Below are positions 14,501 through 26,800 of a stretch of 64,000 bases of DNA, one piece after another. Position 1 is the stretch's first letter, and every line of letters begins with the position of its first letter. Source of the stretch: Paragonimus westermani (lineage: Eukaryota; Platyhelminthes; Trematoda; Plagiorchiida; Troglotrematidae); assembly GCA_008508345.1 (NCBI GenBank), contig QNGE01000429.1, forward strand, positions 198,642 to 262,641. Reading direction: 5' to 3'. The notes beneath the pieces were generated by a model that saw only the letters and a program-made list of their open reading frames with translations, was not told the origin of the DNA and made no database searches. The translations under genes and the position numbers were made by a program.

Positions 14501-17500
14501 AAAAGCTTTTCCGTGTATGCAATCGCAGTCATACACAGTGCGTTGAATGAGGTGTACCACGCCAACTGTAACATCCGCATCATCTAAAAATGCGCATCTT
14601 ATATTGCGATTTAAAGATTAGTTGACGTCTCCGAGATTTACCTTTGTTAAGACTATAATTTTGGAACGATAAGTAGGCGGAGCTCGAAGAATCTGACGGT
14701 TATGTTCATCATGGCACTACTTAGCCGGAACCGACAGATGAAGCCAGTGCCTAGAATCGATTGCACATTCGAACTGTATACGGCGATTAACGAAAGATTG
14801 TGACTTGTTTCCAGTTTGCGATTGACAGGTCACATAAAAAATTACCAAAGTTTTCACTGCATTCAATATGCGTTGAGAAATGAGTAAAGCCAATTACTGG
14901 TGAGAAGCAGGTCGCGTCATCGCAAAAAGTTTCGTAATAGTGATCTTTTCGTTTTAATGTGGCAATTCACAAAAGCCCAGTTTATACAGGAAAGGCAGTT
15001 TCAGAAAGATAGCTACTTTTACGCGACGTTGTTTTGCTCCAACTCTGCTTATGGCGGCATTTTACTTTGCTAGGAATTAAATTCTAGGTCAACATTATTA
15101 GTGTTGATATTTATGAAAAACGGAATCTGTTGTCATGAATCCAACAATGATACTAGGCTCGCAAAAAAGTAATTCTGATACGTGTGTTGTAACTGTTTTC
15201 TTATCAGCATTGATTCACAAATTTCAAAGGAAACAAGAGAAACTAAAGTTTTGTTTATGTAAAATAAACATACATATATCAACAAAACCTAGAAAAAAGA
15301 AGATCGATTCTAACAAGAACCGGGTTCTGGGAATATGGTGTACCAAACCAGTGTTGGTTCATTCTGATATGTAACTGGCTGTAACTGGATATCTGTGTGT
15401 GGACTGCTGCCTCTTCCAACCACCCCCCTAGGATACCACATTTCTTGTTCGATGCACTTGTTTGTCTTTTAAACAAGCGGAATTTCCCACTTTCCGACGG
15501 TGTTCTTTCTTTTGACGCTACAGGCATATCAATATGATTTCTGTCAGTCGAATTTAACGCATGGTCAGAAAAATGTCCTCAAGAGGACTGAATACAGCTG
15601 TTGTTCTAATGAGACGTGCTGGCAGAAAATTTGAATGAACATGTGGCTTCTGTGAAGTTTTTTAGTGAACCATACACTAACCATGTGCCTTAGACAAAGC
15701 ATTTTTGAAACGGTGAAAATTTATTAACACCTGTCAAACTCTTACCAGTACTGAACGTTCCAGAAGTGGCGTTGATTCCTGATTTTAAATGTCACTTCGA
15801 CGGTTTGTGGAAGGTATTAGCATTCGTCGCGTTGTTAGTCTGACTCGTTCTGTTTTGTTACAGTGTTACATGTAAATTATTAAAAACAAAGAGTTGGTTC
15901 CTGAAGTCCAGACAGAATAAACCACCTGTTCTCAATACTAGTACCTCAAATACTTTTATCTGTTCGCCCAGCCACAAATTTCGTATTCACAGATGCAATT
16001 AACTGACCCTGGGGCTTGATGAGGGTAAGAAAGTGTTCGTTGAACGAAATCAACTTTCAATTATGCATGTTACATTTGATGCGTCGTGGTTGTCTAAGTA
16101 AGTTAAACCATGACCCAGCTCTCAAACTAAAAATAAACGATTTTATTCAGGCTGGTCCAAGATTTGTGTATTGACCGGTCCACGTCTTTTTTCTGTGAAT
16201 GGATCTGTGAATGAACATGAACGAGTCAATACATGCATTTTTACAGTTTTGTACCGTTAAAGTATTAAAGAAATTCGATACTTTGTGTGTTGAATGGAGC
16301 ACAAAGTAATCCTAAATTGTAAATAGTTACAATCGTATAATAACCGGCTTGGTTCGCAATTCTGTAAAAGCGATATGCGCGGTTTAATCAGCATTCCGTT
16401 GCAACCAACCTCCCGGCAAACACATGTCAACTCGCCAGTACGGACGTAGTCATTGATGCATAAGTTGTTCTTTTATCTTGCTGCATTAGTTTCACGTTAG
16501 TCGTTGCTAGACTTTGTGCATTTCCTTTTAGGTTTTCTGCCTAGAGCCTGAACTCTGCCGAGAGTAGTGTGGATAAAAATGCAGTCCTTTGGTGTTTAAC
16601 AGACTTCGTCGGAAGCTTAAAAACCCTTACTTCTTAAACAGATTTTACGGGAGAATTTTTCTGTAGAAAATCACTCTCTTATTGTGCAGTTTACTTCAAA
16701 AGAACTGACTAACAAACATTCACAGCTCCTGTTATCTTGGACCGACTTACCCTTCGCTTGTGTAAACCCTACCTCTGTTTATCTCATTAGGGCGTGCCAA
16801 CAAAACACAGTAAATGCGTACATGTCGTTGTGTAGTCCCACGAATACAAATTGCTTTCAACTATCCAGTTATTAAAGGAAAGCATGAAGAAAAAATGAGT
16901 CTACGGTTTTGAAATGAGCTGCTCTAGCTTCTTGGTTTAAGTTCCATTCTAACCACCCACTCCACATGCTTCAACGTCCAGTGTAAGATTTTAGGTTGAA
17001 TAGCTGAAGGCTTTTACAATTAAGTTGAATTCAGAATGTAAAAAATTGTCGAAAACTATCGATGATAACCATGAACCCTGGCGCTTCGTATTGACCCTTC
17101 AGTGGCAAATAAAAATAGCCCAGAATTTTTTCAAAACTAATGGAGCCTCATGACAACATATCATTAACTTACTCAAGGCGGCCACATACATTTAGCTGTT
17201 GTTGTAAGACTAGTATCTCCCTGAATTAAGCAATAGTGACTGCCCTAAAGAAACAAAGAACGTGGGGAATATTATGACCAACCACGATCTTATGATTAAT
17301 CTGTATCTAAGGGCCTGAAAACGGTTGCACAGTCACGTTCAAGTCTCAGGTTAGCAGGTGGTCACTCATCCCGGAGTTCAAAGACCGATGAATTCAGCCA
17401 ACACAAACCTCACCACAATCATAAAAAGGTTGGTGAAGACAGTGTGAATTGGTACTGTCTAGTTATCAGCACATATGTGACGATAACAGTGGCTTGCGAA

Positions 17501-18280
17501 CTCAGTCAGTGATCAGGTTATTTGTCATCGGAAACATAAGGCTGTCAGTTTGGAATGGTAGCACGGCGCAGCCCATCGCTGTGTTTGTCGAAAAACAGCG
17601 TCAGATACTAACAGTCTTCAATGCAGTTTTGTGCAATCGTAATAAGTCGACTAAACAATCTACAAACGGACAACTACGATAGACGATCGTTCATCTTTCA
17701 TAGATACAACTCTTATGCAGCGTAATAAATGTCCAGTTCAGTTGGGCTTCGGATACACACATCGTTTGATTGATCTGTTACTATCATGATTGGAAAAGTG
17801 ACATAAAAACAACAGACAATTGCTTTTGGCTCACAGGTGACTCTTGAATTAGTGTTTCAGTCGTTGACTTATGCCAAATGATCTTTCAGTAGTTAACGTG
17901 AAATGGTCGTCTGTATTGGCGTTCGTCTTACCGATGACCTATTTATAGTTTAAGCCTCCAGTTTACGCGTTAGGTGATCGAAGTAATGTCATCCCCTGTT
18001 CATTCAGTACCCAAGGACAAATCACAAACAGTAGTTTGTAAAACAACCATACAATAAAGGTAATTCTCACAAAATCCATAATCCTGGAGTTTGTGTGAAT
18101 CAGCAGTTTTAGACGCGTATCAATCGATGTCTAGGAATCATTCAGTTGAATGAAGCAAAACTAGACTTCCCCGTTCCACTTCATTTTGTTCATCTTATAA
18201 CCTACTTCATCAAAATCATATCGGTGGTGTATTTGTGTTCAATGAACTTTGAATTTATTGGCTACGACTTTTCATTCCAG
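8580..18280 (+). other. kinase intron, about 9.7 kb
   Basis: The intron runs from donor gtaagt to acceptor ttttcattccag. Apart from scattered open frames of up to 111 codons on both strands, none with a recognisable motif, I see no gene, RNA gene or convincing mobile element in it. Confidence 0.8.
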
Positions 18281-18404
18281 CCAGAAAATATAATGATTGA
18301 AGACTTGGCATCGCGAAAAATAAAAATAATCGATTTTGGACTGGCCCGGGTTTTGAATCCAAATGAAACATTCCAGGATATGGCTGGCACACCAGAGTTT
18401 TGCG
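18281..18404 (+). CDS. DAPK/MLCK-like kinase, exon with DFG and GTPEF motifs
   Basis: The exon encodes PENIMIEDLASRKIKIIDFG through AGTPEFC. It contains the Mg-binding Asn of DLKPEN (Asp-Leu-Lys lie in the previous exon), the DFG motif in IIDFGLAR, and the activation-segment GTPEF typical of DAPK and MLCK kinases. Its length, 124 nt, is 41 codons plus one base. It starts in phase 0 and ends with G before donor gtgaga, and CT of the next exon completes Ala of APE. Position +1 after GTPEF is Cys where DAPK and MLCK have Val. The reading frame is also open upstream of the acceptor, but that part reads as non-coding and the acceptor phase match makes it intronic. Confidence 0.93.
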
Positions 18405-19200
18405 GTGAGATATTAACAATTGCAAACACGTTGAAATTCTGTGCAAAATGTGACTAAAGGTTGTGGCGTATTATTTTTGCTGTATGCAATAAAGTCCATC
18501 AAATGTGCGTTTTCAAGTGACATCGCATATCATTTTTATCTGTTTCATGCGATCACTACCTCGGTTACGGAGCAAAAAGACCCATTACAGTTCTACCGTT
18601 TCTGTGGTTTTCAGATTATGGCAAGCGCTTAAACTGTAGTGTACTTGATCTAATCTACAAGCAGACTTTCGCATAAGAACCCTCAGCAACAGTAACTAAC
18701 CCATTGACCTTTCTATAATTGTTAGCAACACGACGTGATCACAATTCTGAAACCGCTGAGTGATCAGCATAAAAATTTCATCCCATTAGGTGGACCTCTT
18801 GGATCTCTGGACATGTGTGTGAACATTGTTCTCATGAAATACAGGTGACTCCAAATGTGACTGCATCAATAAGACAGTACGTGAAATTATATCAGCTAGA
18901 AAGCTTGGTTGCTAGAAAATCATCTGCATGTAGGCCGCAGAGCCATCAAAATACTTATGGTGCAAAAAACCAGTCGATGACGATACCAATAATGACCGGC
19001 TCAGCAATAAACATTTAGAGTGGTTATTACTCTATTTATCTTTTGTTCAGGAGAATCTCATTATTCTGTGTTTTTCGAACCAGTGAGGAAAAAATATGTA
19101 ACCTCGTTTAAAGTGAATGAGTTTCGATCCTTGCAAAAACAAGAATCCGTCAAGTAACTATAAGATTAAAAACAATAAACTGTGTAAAATTAAACTGTAG

Positions 19201-19369
19201 ATTTGAAAACGTCCAACAGTGGCATGTAAGATGTCTTGCGCAGTGACATTTCGTAGGCATCTCATCGGTTACATTCGAGAAATTAACATACATTATATAG
19301 TGCCGGGGGCAAGTAGCTAGGCGAAGTCGACCTCGATATCTTACATGCTACTGTTGGCCTTTTTCAAAT
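19201..19369. repeat. foldback element with 32-bp inverted ends
   Basis: The left arm 19201-19232 and right arm 19338-19369 are reverse complements with about 29 of 32 positions matching. The core shared by both is CATGTAAGAT plus CCAACAG. About 105 bp lies between the arms and no coding frame is present. Size and structure fit a MITE or a short solo foldback. No clear target-site duplication could be picked out, so the family is unknown. Confidence 0.6.
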
Positions 19370-22300
19370 TTAGTAGTGAGAACCAGTGTTCCGACTTAAT
19401 TCTTAGACTATTCTATCTTCAGGATGAATATGAAATACAGCAAACGTTTCCGATTTAAACGAGAGAATAAAAACCGTTGTTATTCTGCAAGTTCATGCCA
19501 CCGCTACAATCCCCATATAGGCTAGGAAGTGAACTTTGACTTAATTGGGCTGCGGTTTTGATCAATTTCAACAAAACCGCCGTTTTTATAGCAATCTCAG
19601 AGAGTAATACATATTTTGCTCGAAAGTGAAGTTTAAATGTGGATCTTAATAAGATTCGTGGATGATTTTGAGCAGTTGATTATTTTTCATGGCATATTTC
19701 GTCTTTTGTTCCGTATTCATAATGTTTCCACTTTGCAAGCAATAATTCAGTAGTTGAATAGTTTATTGATCCACGCTGCAAAAATTCTGCTTGTGTCCAG
19801 ACCGTTGGAAACACTCTTCTAGTATTTGTTTGTGGTTTGTTCTGAACATCTAAACATAAATCGCACTTCTGAGTAATCCAAATCTTTCAAGCCATGAAAC
19901 TGTAACGCATAAAAGATCGCTGAAAGTAGTAACCATGATTTCACTCACAGTAAAGGTTCATTCTGATAACCTTCAAAATAAAGTCGTAATGGTTCTGAAA
20001 CAAACGTTGGTGCCAATCTACGAAATTCCATACCATGTCACTTACTACAGATTTATTTTGTTACGGGTTGCGACTGGCAAGCGTCTGACGCTAGGACGCC
20101 AATCCCTTGGAAACATTAAACGCTACTCAGCCATTTTTACATTCATTTTCAAACAAAATTACGTAAACGCCATTTATCTAAACTCAAGGAACTGTTCTTG
20201 TTGTGACTGCATAATTGTCACTACAAAACTGCAGAACTACGATCCGCTGGCGTATGATGTTTTACAGTGCGAATCTAATCGTTTCTACACCCAACTCATC
20301 AGTGCAGATCGCCGGCCATCCTTTCATAGGACCAATGTAATATTCATGGCATTAACGATAAATCATTCGGTGGAAATCTTCGAACAAGTACAATTCTAAC
20401 TTTGGTTATAAAAATGTATTCAGACAAATTGAAATGGTGTCTTCAGATTAAACTGCAGATAAACCACGTTGGGTATGAGCGGTCTCACAAACATATGAAC
20501 TTAAACATGACTGCACAAAAGTCACATTAAAAATGCCGGTTCTTGAGGTTTCCTCTGAGGGATATCGAAAACGAACTATAGCCAAATATTTTTTTAATCA
20601 TATGTATCAATATTGTGTGCATAAAAAGAGGTCTAAAGATTTGGTGAAATCTTCATTCACAATAACTTGTTTCCTTTGGATTTCAAGTCTAAAGCAATAT
20701 CGCAGTAAGCCGAATGGATACGTTCTCAAAATGTTAGCCAAACAGTAGGTTTCTAGATACATTAATGAAAACATGTATACAATTATCTACCAATCTCATC
20801 AGAATCGTACAAGTGATTTAAATTAGTCGATGCATCTTTTTCTACGTTGGCCCTCACTGGCTACAAATAAAATCGATTTATGCATGTCTTGTTCACATTT
20901 TTCAGAACCACGCATAACTACATAGGTAAGGAGTGGTTAGGAATTGTGAGGAATTGTTTGATGTGATAGAACAGAGTGTTTATAGGGCAATCGAACACCG
21001 GCAAGCATATATGCGTACGCACACGTACATGGTGTGTGCTTATATTCACATGAGCGTCAACTGACATTGGCGCACATGTTGGCGGAAAAGCGCACCGTGC
21101 TGGCTGACCGCTGATGTGGATTATTGATCGGCACAACGCGGCATAATTCGCTTGCGATTTAATGGCAAACTAACATCAGACAAAACGCTCTGGTTTGGGT
21201 ACGCCATGAAATAGGGATTGGGCTGTTTAAATTTCTTTGTTGGATTATGGCACAGGGTTGAACGTCAACTTTGGTTTGCCTGTACAATATTTTGAATGTG
21301 TGCACATTTTTCTTGCAAGCACAATCAATAATTGACGGGACCTGAAAATCCGGCCTGCATCATAGGTGACCCAGTTCAATCAAAAGCAACTGACATTGTC
21401 AGTGATAAACCTAGTGGATCGTAATTGTGCTCCGATATCTACTTGATAGATTAGCCATAAATTATGAAACGTTTCCCTCGAACTTGTAGGATGTCAAAAT
21501 AAGGACTGACGCCCGATTAACACTTCAAAAGTACAGCTTCATAATAAAACTGATTATATCTAAATTTTAGATTTCTATCCTCCTCAAAATTTCTTAACCA
21601 CCTGCAGCAGCTCAGCTGATTCTACTAGTTAAAAATGATTCCTGCACTGTATCCTGTATCATTTGGGTCTGTGAGGTCTCCTATGGTCCGTTGTTTATCT
21701 CAGAGTATCAGTGTAGCGTTTTTACTCATTCGACTCCGTTTTTAGTTTGCAACTAGATGAGGCTTGGCTATCTGTGCAGCTTTCAGCAAAGAGTCTGTTT
21801 GTTTGTCGTTGGGTACACGAAAACCGAGAAACCCCAGATATCTACCATACTTTTCATAGTATGAGATGTCTTATTTCCGATATTTTTCACAGCTTGGGAC
21901 TAATCAAGCATTAACGGGCTCAACTTGAACATGACCAGCGTAATATTGGAATAAAGCATTCTGATTCAAAAACGCTACCCTGTCCATAATTGCGTCACTG
22001 TTCAAATTTATAAGTTCAGAATTGACGAACTGTCCACCGCAACTAAGATTCATTTCGGCATAAATCGTGTAATGTACCTTCACGCTGTTTACTGTCATTT
22101 GTATTTCTGCGAAAAATGCCTCAAGATGCAACCTAGAACAACTTAACTTAATAAGTACACTGCTTTGTCTTTTGTAAAGAACATAGTAGAATCAATTGCC
22201 TCCAGAAATCAATCTGAAAACGGAAATAAGAAACAACATGTTGCACAGCCACCCTGACTGATTATTTGGCGCGGCGGTTTTTTATGGAAAGCTACGTTCT

Positions 22301-22390
22301 CCAGTTCACAGTGGTGTGACAGCCACCCGCGGATAATAACAGCTGACGTGTTCCCATAGAGATTTACGCCAGTCTCTTTAAAAAACAAGA

Positions 22391-22610
22391 ACTATACTCG
22401 AGTTTTGCTATTGCTAGACGCGGTCAATAATGCATATCTGTATTATGGCAAGGACTAGAACTCCGGTCAGGTTTGCATGAGACAACTTTTTTGCCACTGT
22501 GCTAATAACGTCATATCAGGCATGACTGAATCATGATATGAAAACGCTCAGTCATGGGATGAAGATGCACTACTGACAAGCTCTAACAGGAGAAGAATTC
22601 GAGCATAACG
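22391..22610 (-). repeat. tRNA-derived SINE-like repeat, diverged copy 1
   Basis: On the minus strand the unit reads with a pol III-like A box (TTAGCACAGTGG, complement of 22493-22504) and B-box-like CCGGAGTTCTAGTCC (complement of 22452-22466), followed by GATATGCATTATTGACC. The same order and spacing occur in the copy at 23517-23899. Flanking segments CTCGAGTT..GCTATTG (left) and CTCTAACAGGAGAAGAATTCGAG (right) are imperfect inverted copies of each other, as in the other copy. It is too diverged to be an active tRNA gene. Confidence 0.6.
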
Positions 22611-23516
22611 CTTATCTTTGACTGAGGCTAATCGGAAAGTCATCGGAAATGTGATAATTAACTTATATCAGCCAAATTCTTCATCACTTATCAATCATAG
22701 TGACAGATCCTCAAAAATAAGGCAACCTTTGGCTGCTGCTTACGTAAAGAAATTTTAGGGCGTTTGCTGTGATGGCCTTTTGTCTACGGGTTATCAAAAT
22801 ATTTGTGGTCGATTGTACTGATTGCCTCTTTTGTGCCGTCCACGTGACACCCGTTGTTGTGGTCTACTTCATCTCACTTTCAACCCAAGATAGAACAATG
22901 TAAGTTGCTCGACTGAGCAACAGTTCTTTCGATCTTCTCATGTATATGGTATAGTACTCACAATGAAACTGATAACTGTCGTGTTTTTCTGAAATCCTTT
23001 GCTCATCATAAAAATTTAGTTGTTTTTGACACACGAATGGTTACGCTACCTCATCTAGTGATTTGTCTAAGGTTTCAAACCTGAATGAACTGTAAGCAGT
23101 CACATTCGCTCATAAACAGTATGTATCCGGTTGTTTCCCCGGAAGGATTCAGACGAGTACAATGAGAGGACGCAATGGTTTGGACCCTCCGCTAGGACGT
23201 TTATTTCCATGGCAAAAAATCTTTCAAGTAGCTTGAACTTTAATTCTTTGCCTGATAAATCACTAGACATGCCTCACAATCCGCCACAACCTTTAAATTC
23301 CAACAAACCTTTTGGTTGTGATTCATCAGAATGAAACACTACGTTCGGGCTTCTTCCCTGTTTGAGTGACTGTGACCATGTTGTAACTGAGTTAAGTAAG
23401 GGGTAAAGCTAATGAGACGATCTTGCAAACTAGGAATAATGCGCTGATGATCACAGTTGAACGTTCCAATAAAATAAATTCGGTTATTAATGAGTAGTCG
23501 GGGATTTGGTTTATTT

Positions 23517-23899
23517 TCAAGTTGAACATCACCCACATTGGATTGCATCTTTCGCACTCAGATAGACTTTGCATCCAACCATTTCAGGAAGAAGCACTAG
23601 ACTCGAGTTCCGCTCTCATTAGAGCTCGTCGGTAGTGCATATCTTTGCCACGGTCGGGATTTGAGCTCCGGCCACGCTTTTCATTAGGCAACTGTGTTGA
23701 CCACTGCGCTACTGACCTAAAATTAGACACGACTGAGTTATCAATTCTGAACGCTCAAGGAGCGCGCAAGGATAAACACTACCGACGAGTTCTAATGAGA
23801 GCGAAAATTGAGTCTAGTCCTACTTTTCGACCGAGGCTGGCTGCAAAGTCTATCTGAATGCGAAAGCTGCGATCAAATGTGGGTGATGTTCAACTTAAA
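23517..23899 (-). repeat. palindromic tRNA-derived SINE-like repeat, copy 2
   Basis: The centre (23642-23767) is tRNA-like on the minus strand. It has an A box GTAGCGCAGTGG (complement of 23701-23712) and B box GGAGCTCAAATCCCG (complement of 23655-23669), about 40 bp apart. On each side lie long arms, about 23517-23641 and 23768-23899, that are imperfect reverse complements. Shared landmarks in both arms, on opposite strands, are the sequences around GATGTTCAACTT, GTCTATCTGA, CTCATTAGA and CGTCGGTAGTG. The element could be two head-to-head SINE copies that share one tRNA head, or a family with palindromic structure; copy 1 favours the second. Open frames on both strands here are by-products of the repeat. 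Confidence 0.7.
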
Positions 23900-26800
23900 A
23901 AGAACGTTTGGATATGTCTAACACTAACCTAGAAAGCGGTAATTATCCCAATAATATGAAAATGACGATGTCCAGAAATTAGCTCGTGACTTAATCAGTA
24001 AAATATGCTTCTGATTCACTCGACTTGCAGGTAACGTTCTCGTATGTCAAGTGAACCGTTGGCCTGAAAACGCAAGCTGTTAACAAAGATCACTGACTGT
24101 CAATTTGCCCTTGTTTGTTACCTACCGGACATATATAATTGTAAACTGATCCTTCGCAAAATGTGCTAACGTCGGCCGGATTTAGTTATTGGCTAGAGTT
24201 TACTGCTAGCAAGCAGCATCCACTGTGCAGGCTCGGAACCCTTGCAACGTGGAAGTGTCCACAAAATCAAGTAGGCTGAAACTAAACGACATGATAACTA
24301 GCGAATGAACCATACTCTTCAAAAGTCAACATATCCCTTTTCCGTAGTAGAATATGTAGTTGAAGTTCATGGGATACGCATGCCTAATGAGTGAGATTAA
24401 CCAAGAAACCTATCGTCTGCTTGCGTTAAATGTGAAAAATAACCTAATGCTAGCTTATTTGTAACGTTGTAAACGTATCTATGACTCTGAGGCAGCAAGT
24501 GCCCTTGTCATCTGCACAGATCTACGCACAACCTTAAGGCTGAGATCAAATAAACCTCCGACAAGTTATTACCGTCACACACTTGTGTATTTTTTACTTA
24601 CTTACTTCCCAGCATAAATTGGCCTTGCTACCAAACCTAGCTTGAACAATCAGAGTCGAACAGAACTATTCTAATTCATCATTCTATGGTTAACTAGGCC
24701 TAGTCAAATCAACCAGCTGAAGCAGGACTTCTGCCTTCACAAATTTCGTTTCGTCAATTTGACCTACTCTTAGGGATCAGCGCACTTAGGAATTATCTGT
24801 CTCTTAAACTGTTTGGTATTCAAAATATCTCACTCTGTAACGAACCCAATAATTATGTTGCGGTACAAGCTACTCACATTTACCATGTCCTAATTTCCAA
24901 TTATTATGTTCAAATTGTGGAAATCAAGTAGTTCTTTCACAAATTGCAGTGTTTTGTTCCGTTACTGTCTTGAATTGTGATGGTAAGAACGACTTATATT
25001 ATTTTTCGCCATATGGGGATATTTACTAAGGCACCGTGTGTCCAACTATGTGCGTTTGTAAAACTTATTTGCCGTTAGTAGCCATTTTCTATGGATATTC
25101 TTGGCGTTGTTTCTGGTTGGCGATTAACCGTATTGGTCGCATCAATCATACCTGTTTCATTTATTACAGGATCGACCAGGTTATGGTTTCGTCTTAATGG
25201 AAAAATTATGGCAAACTATCCAATAGCTTGCACGTGTTGGGTCGTAATAAGAAAACCTTCTCATTGCACCATCAAAATATCTGGTGGATTGAACAATGTA
25301 TCAAGTAAAATACTGCGATCTTCTGCAAAAAGATGAGCGAGTTACTAAGTGGAGAGTTAAATATGCTATTAGTTTATTGCAGTGAAAATACAAAATTTAA
25401 GGATGACAGAAGCTCAGATCCATGTTGTGCTTTGAAACCCGTATGCCGTCTGTAAACAATGGGACTTTCATTATTACCGCACATTTATCCATCACTCGCC
25501 GCTTCACAGTACAACCTCCTCAACCAACCAAAATAATCAGAAGTTGTAGGTGAACACTGAAACAAAGACCGTTAATTATACAAATCTGGTAACATAAAAT
25601 TGTAGCTACCGATTTGGTTTTAGAATTGTTTGTCAATAAAGCATGAAGAAAAGCTTTTTACCAGTAGAAAATTCATAAACAAGTAGGCGATATCCATGGG
25701 GAAAATTCAGTCAGATTGATTCCAGTGGCCGTGGGATTCGGGAGTCTGGAGTGTCATTTTGCACAAATGCGCTGGTGAACCTATGCCAATTATTCTCCAA
25801 TTTTTTGCTACTAGACAGAACTCTATAACTATGAGTACACTATTTTGTTTCCGGTCTCAGTTCTACAGGGTGTGCCATACTGTAACGAACGTTTTGGAGA
25901 AGGGGCAAGGGGAAATGGTTGGTCGTGTGGCTGACAAAATAATCGTGCGCAGACCAACACGCACTAAGTACTCAGTGTATTGGACTTCGCAAACGATGTT
26001 ACACAAACGCTGTGACTTAACAAGACTGTGCGCCTGAGACGAATCACCAAAATCGTTAAACCAGCCTTTGTCTGTAACAGCCGCACACCATTTCCATGCG
26101 TTTTGTTTGAATTGGTGTATTCAAAAGATGCTGACTTATGTTGCCAAACCACTAAAGGCAACTACATCCAGTAAACTGGGATGTTCTTAATCGCAAACCT
26201 TGTCCAGAACAGTCCGTCCATGTAAACAGTTGACAACCAGATTCACCTGTGTAGGCTGCGGTACGAACGATTTTATTTCACCGTTTATCTTGCCTTATTT
26301 TGCGTCCACGTCAGTCCGACTTTTCTAGCCCCAATGGCCTACTCACGCCATCGAACCCGCGCTCGTTTTTGCAAATTACAGGATCAGTCTTAGTTATCTT
26401 AGACAAGTCAACCCAACTGGTGCTGTCATCGTCTGTGAGCAAACACGTGCAACCTCATTGTGTTCGTGTGGTAGTGCACACCACTCCGAACACACACAGA
26501 CGGTATGTGCAGTCGGCTATTCATCCTTAGCTCACGAGCCAAAAGGCTCGAAAGTTCCGTCCTCCAATCTCCTGGTAATGGTTCCGATAAAGCGGCACGA
26601 CTCATATGACAGTTACCAACTAAACCATATGCTACTGTCATCACCAACATTTGCATTAGCACGAGTGTGACTGATAGGCTCTGTTGACCAAACTGTAACA
26701 TCAAACCCAAGAAGGTGGAAATTATTTTACCGCCAAAATTCAAGCTAGCAGAAACATTTGCTACTCCGGTTATTTTTAGCAAGGTTGTTCTCAATGTTCT

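Noticed and set aside
19935..20399. 154-codon open frame on the + strand
   Set aside because: It has no recognisable motif or splice context. One frame of this length is expected by chance in 64 kb at this base composition, and it lies inside a kinase intron.
21904..22131. 75-codon minus-strand frame that reads protein-like
   Set aside because: No similarity is recalled, there is no splice support, and it is next to the SINE-like repeat. Not supportable without a search.
23131..23334. 67-codon frame with Ser/Asn/Pro-rich translation, exon-like by composition
   Set aside because: It lies between the DFG and APE exons of the kinase, whose phases already match without it. No convincing splice pair flanks it.
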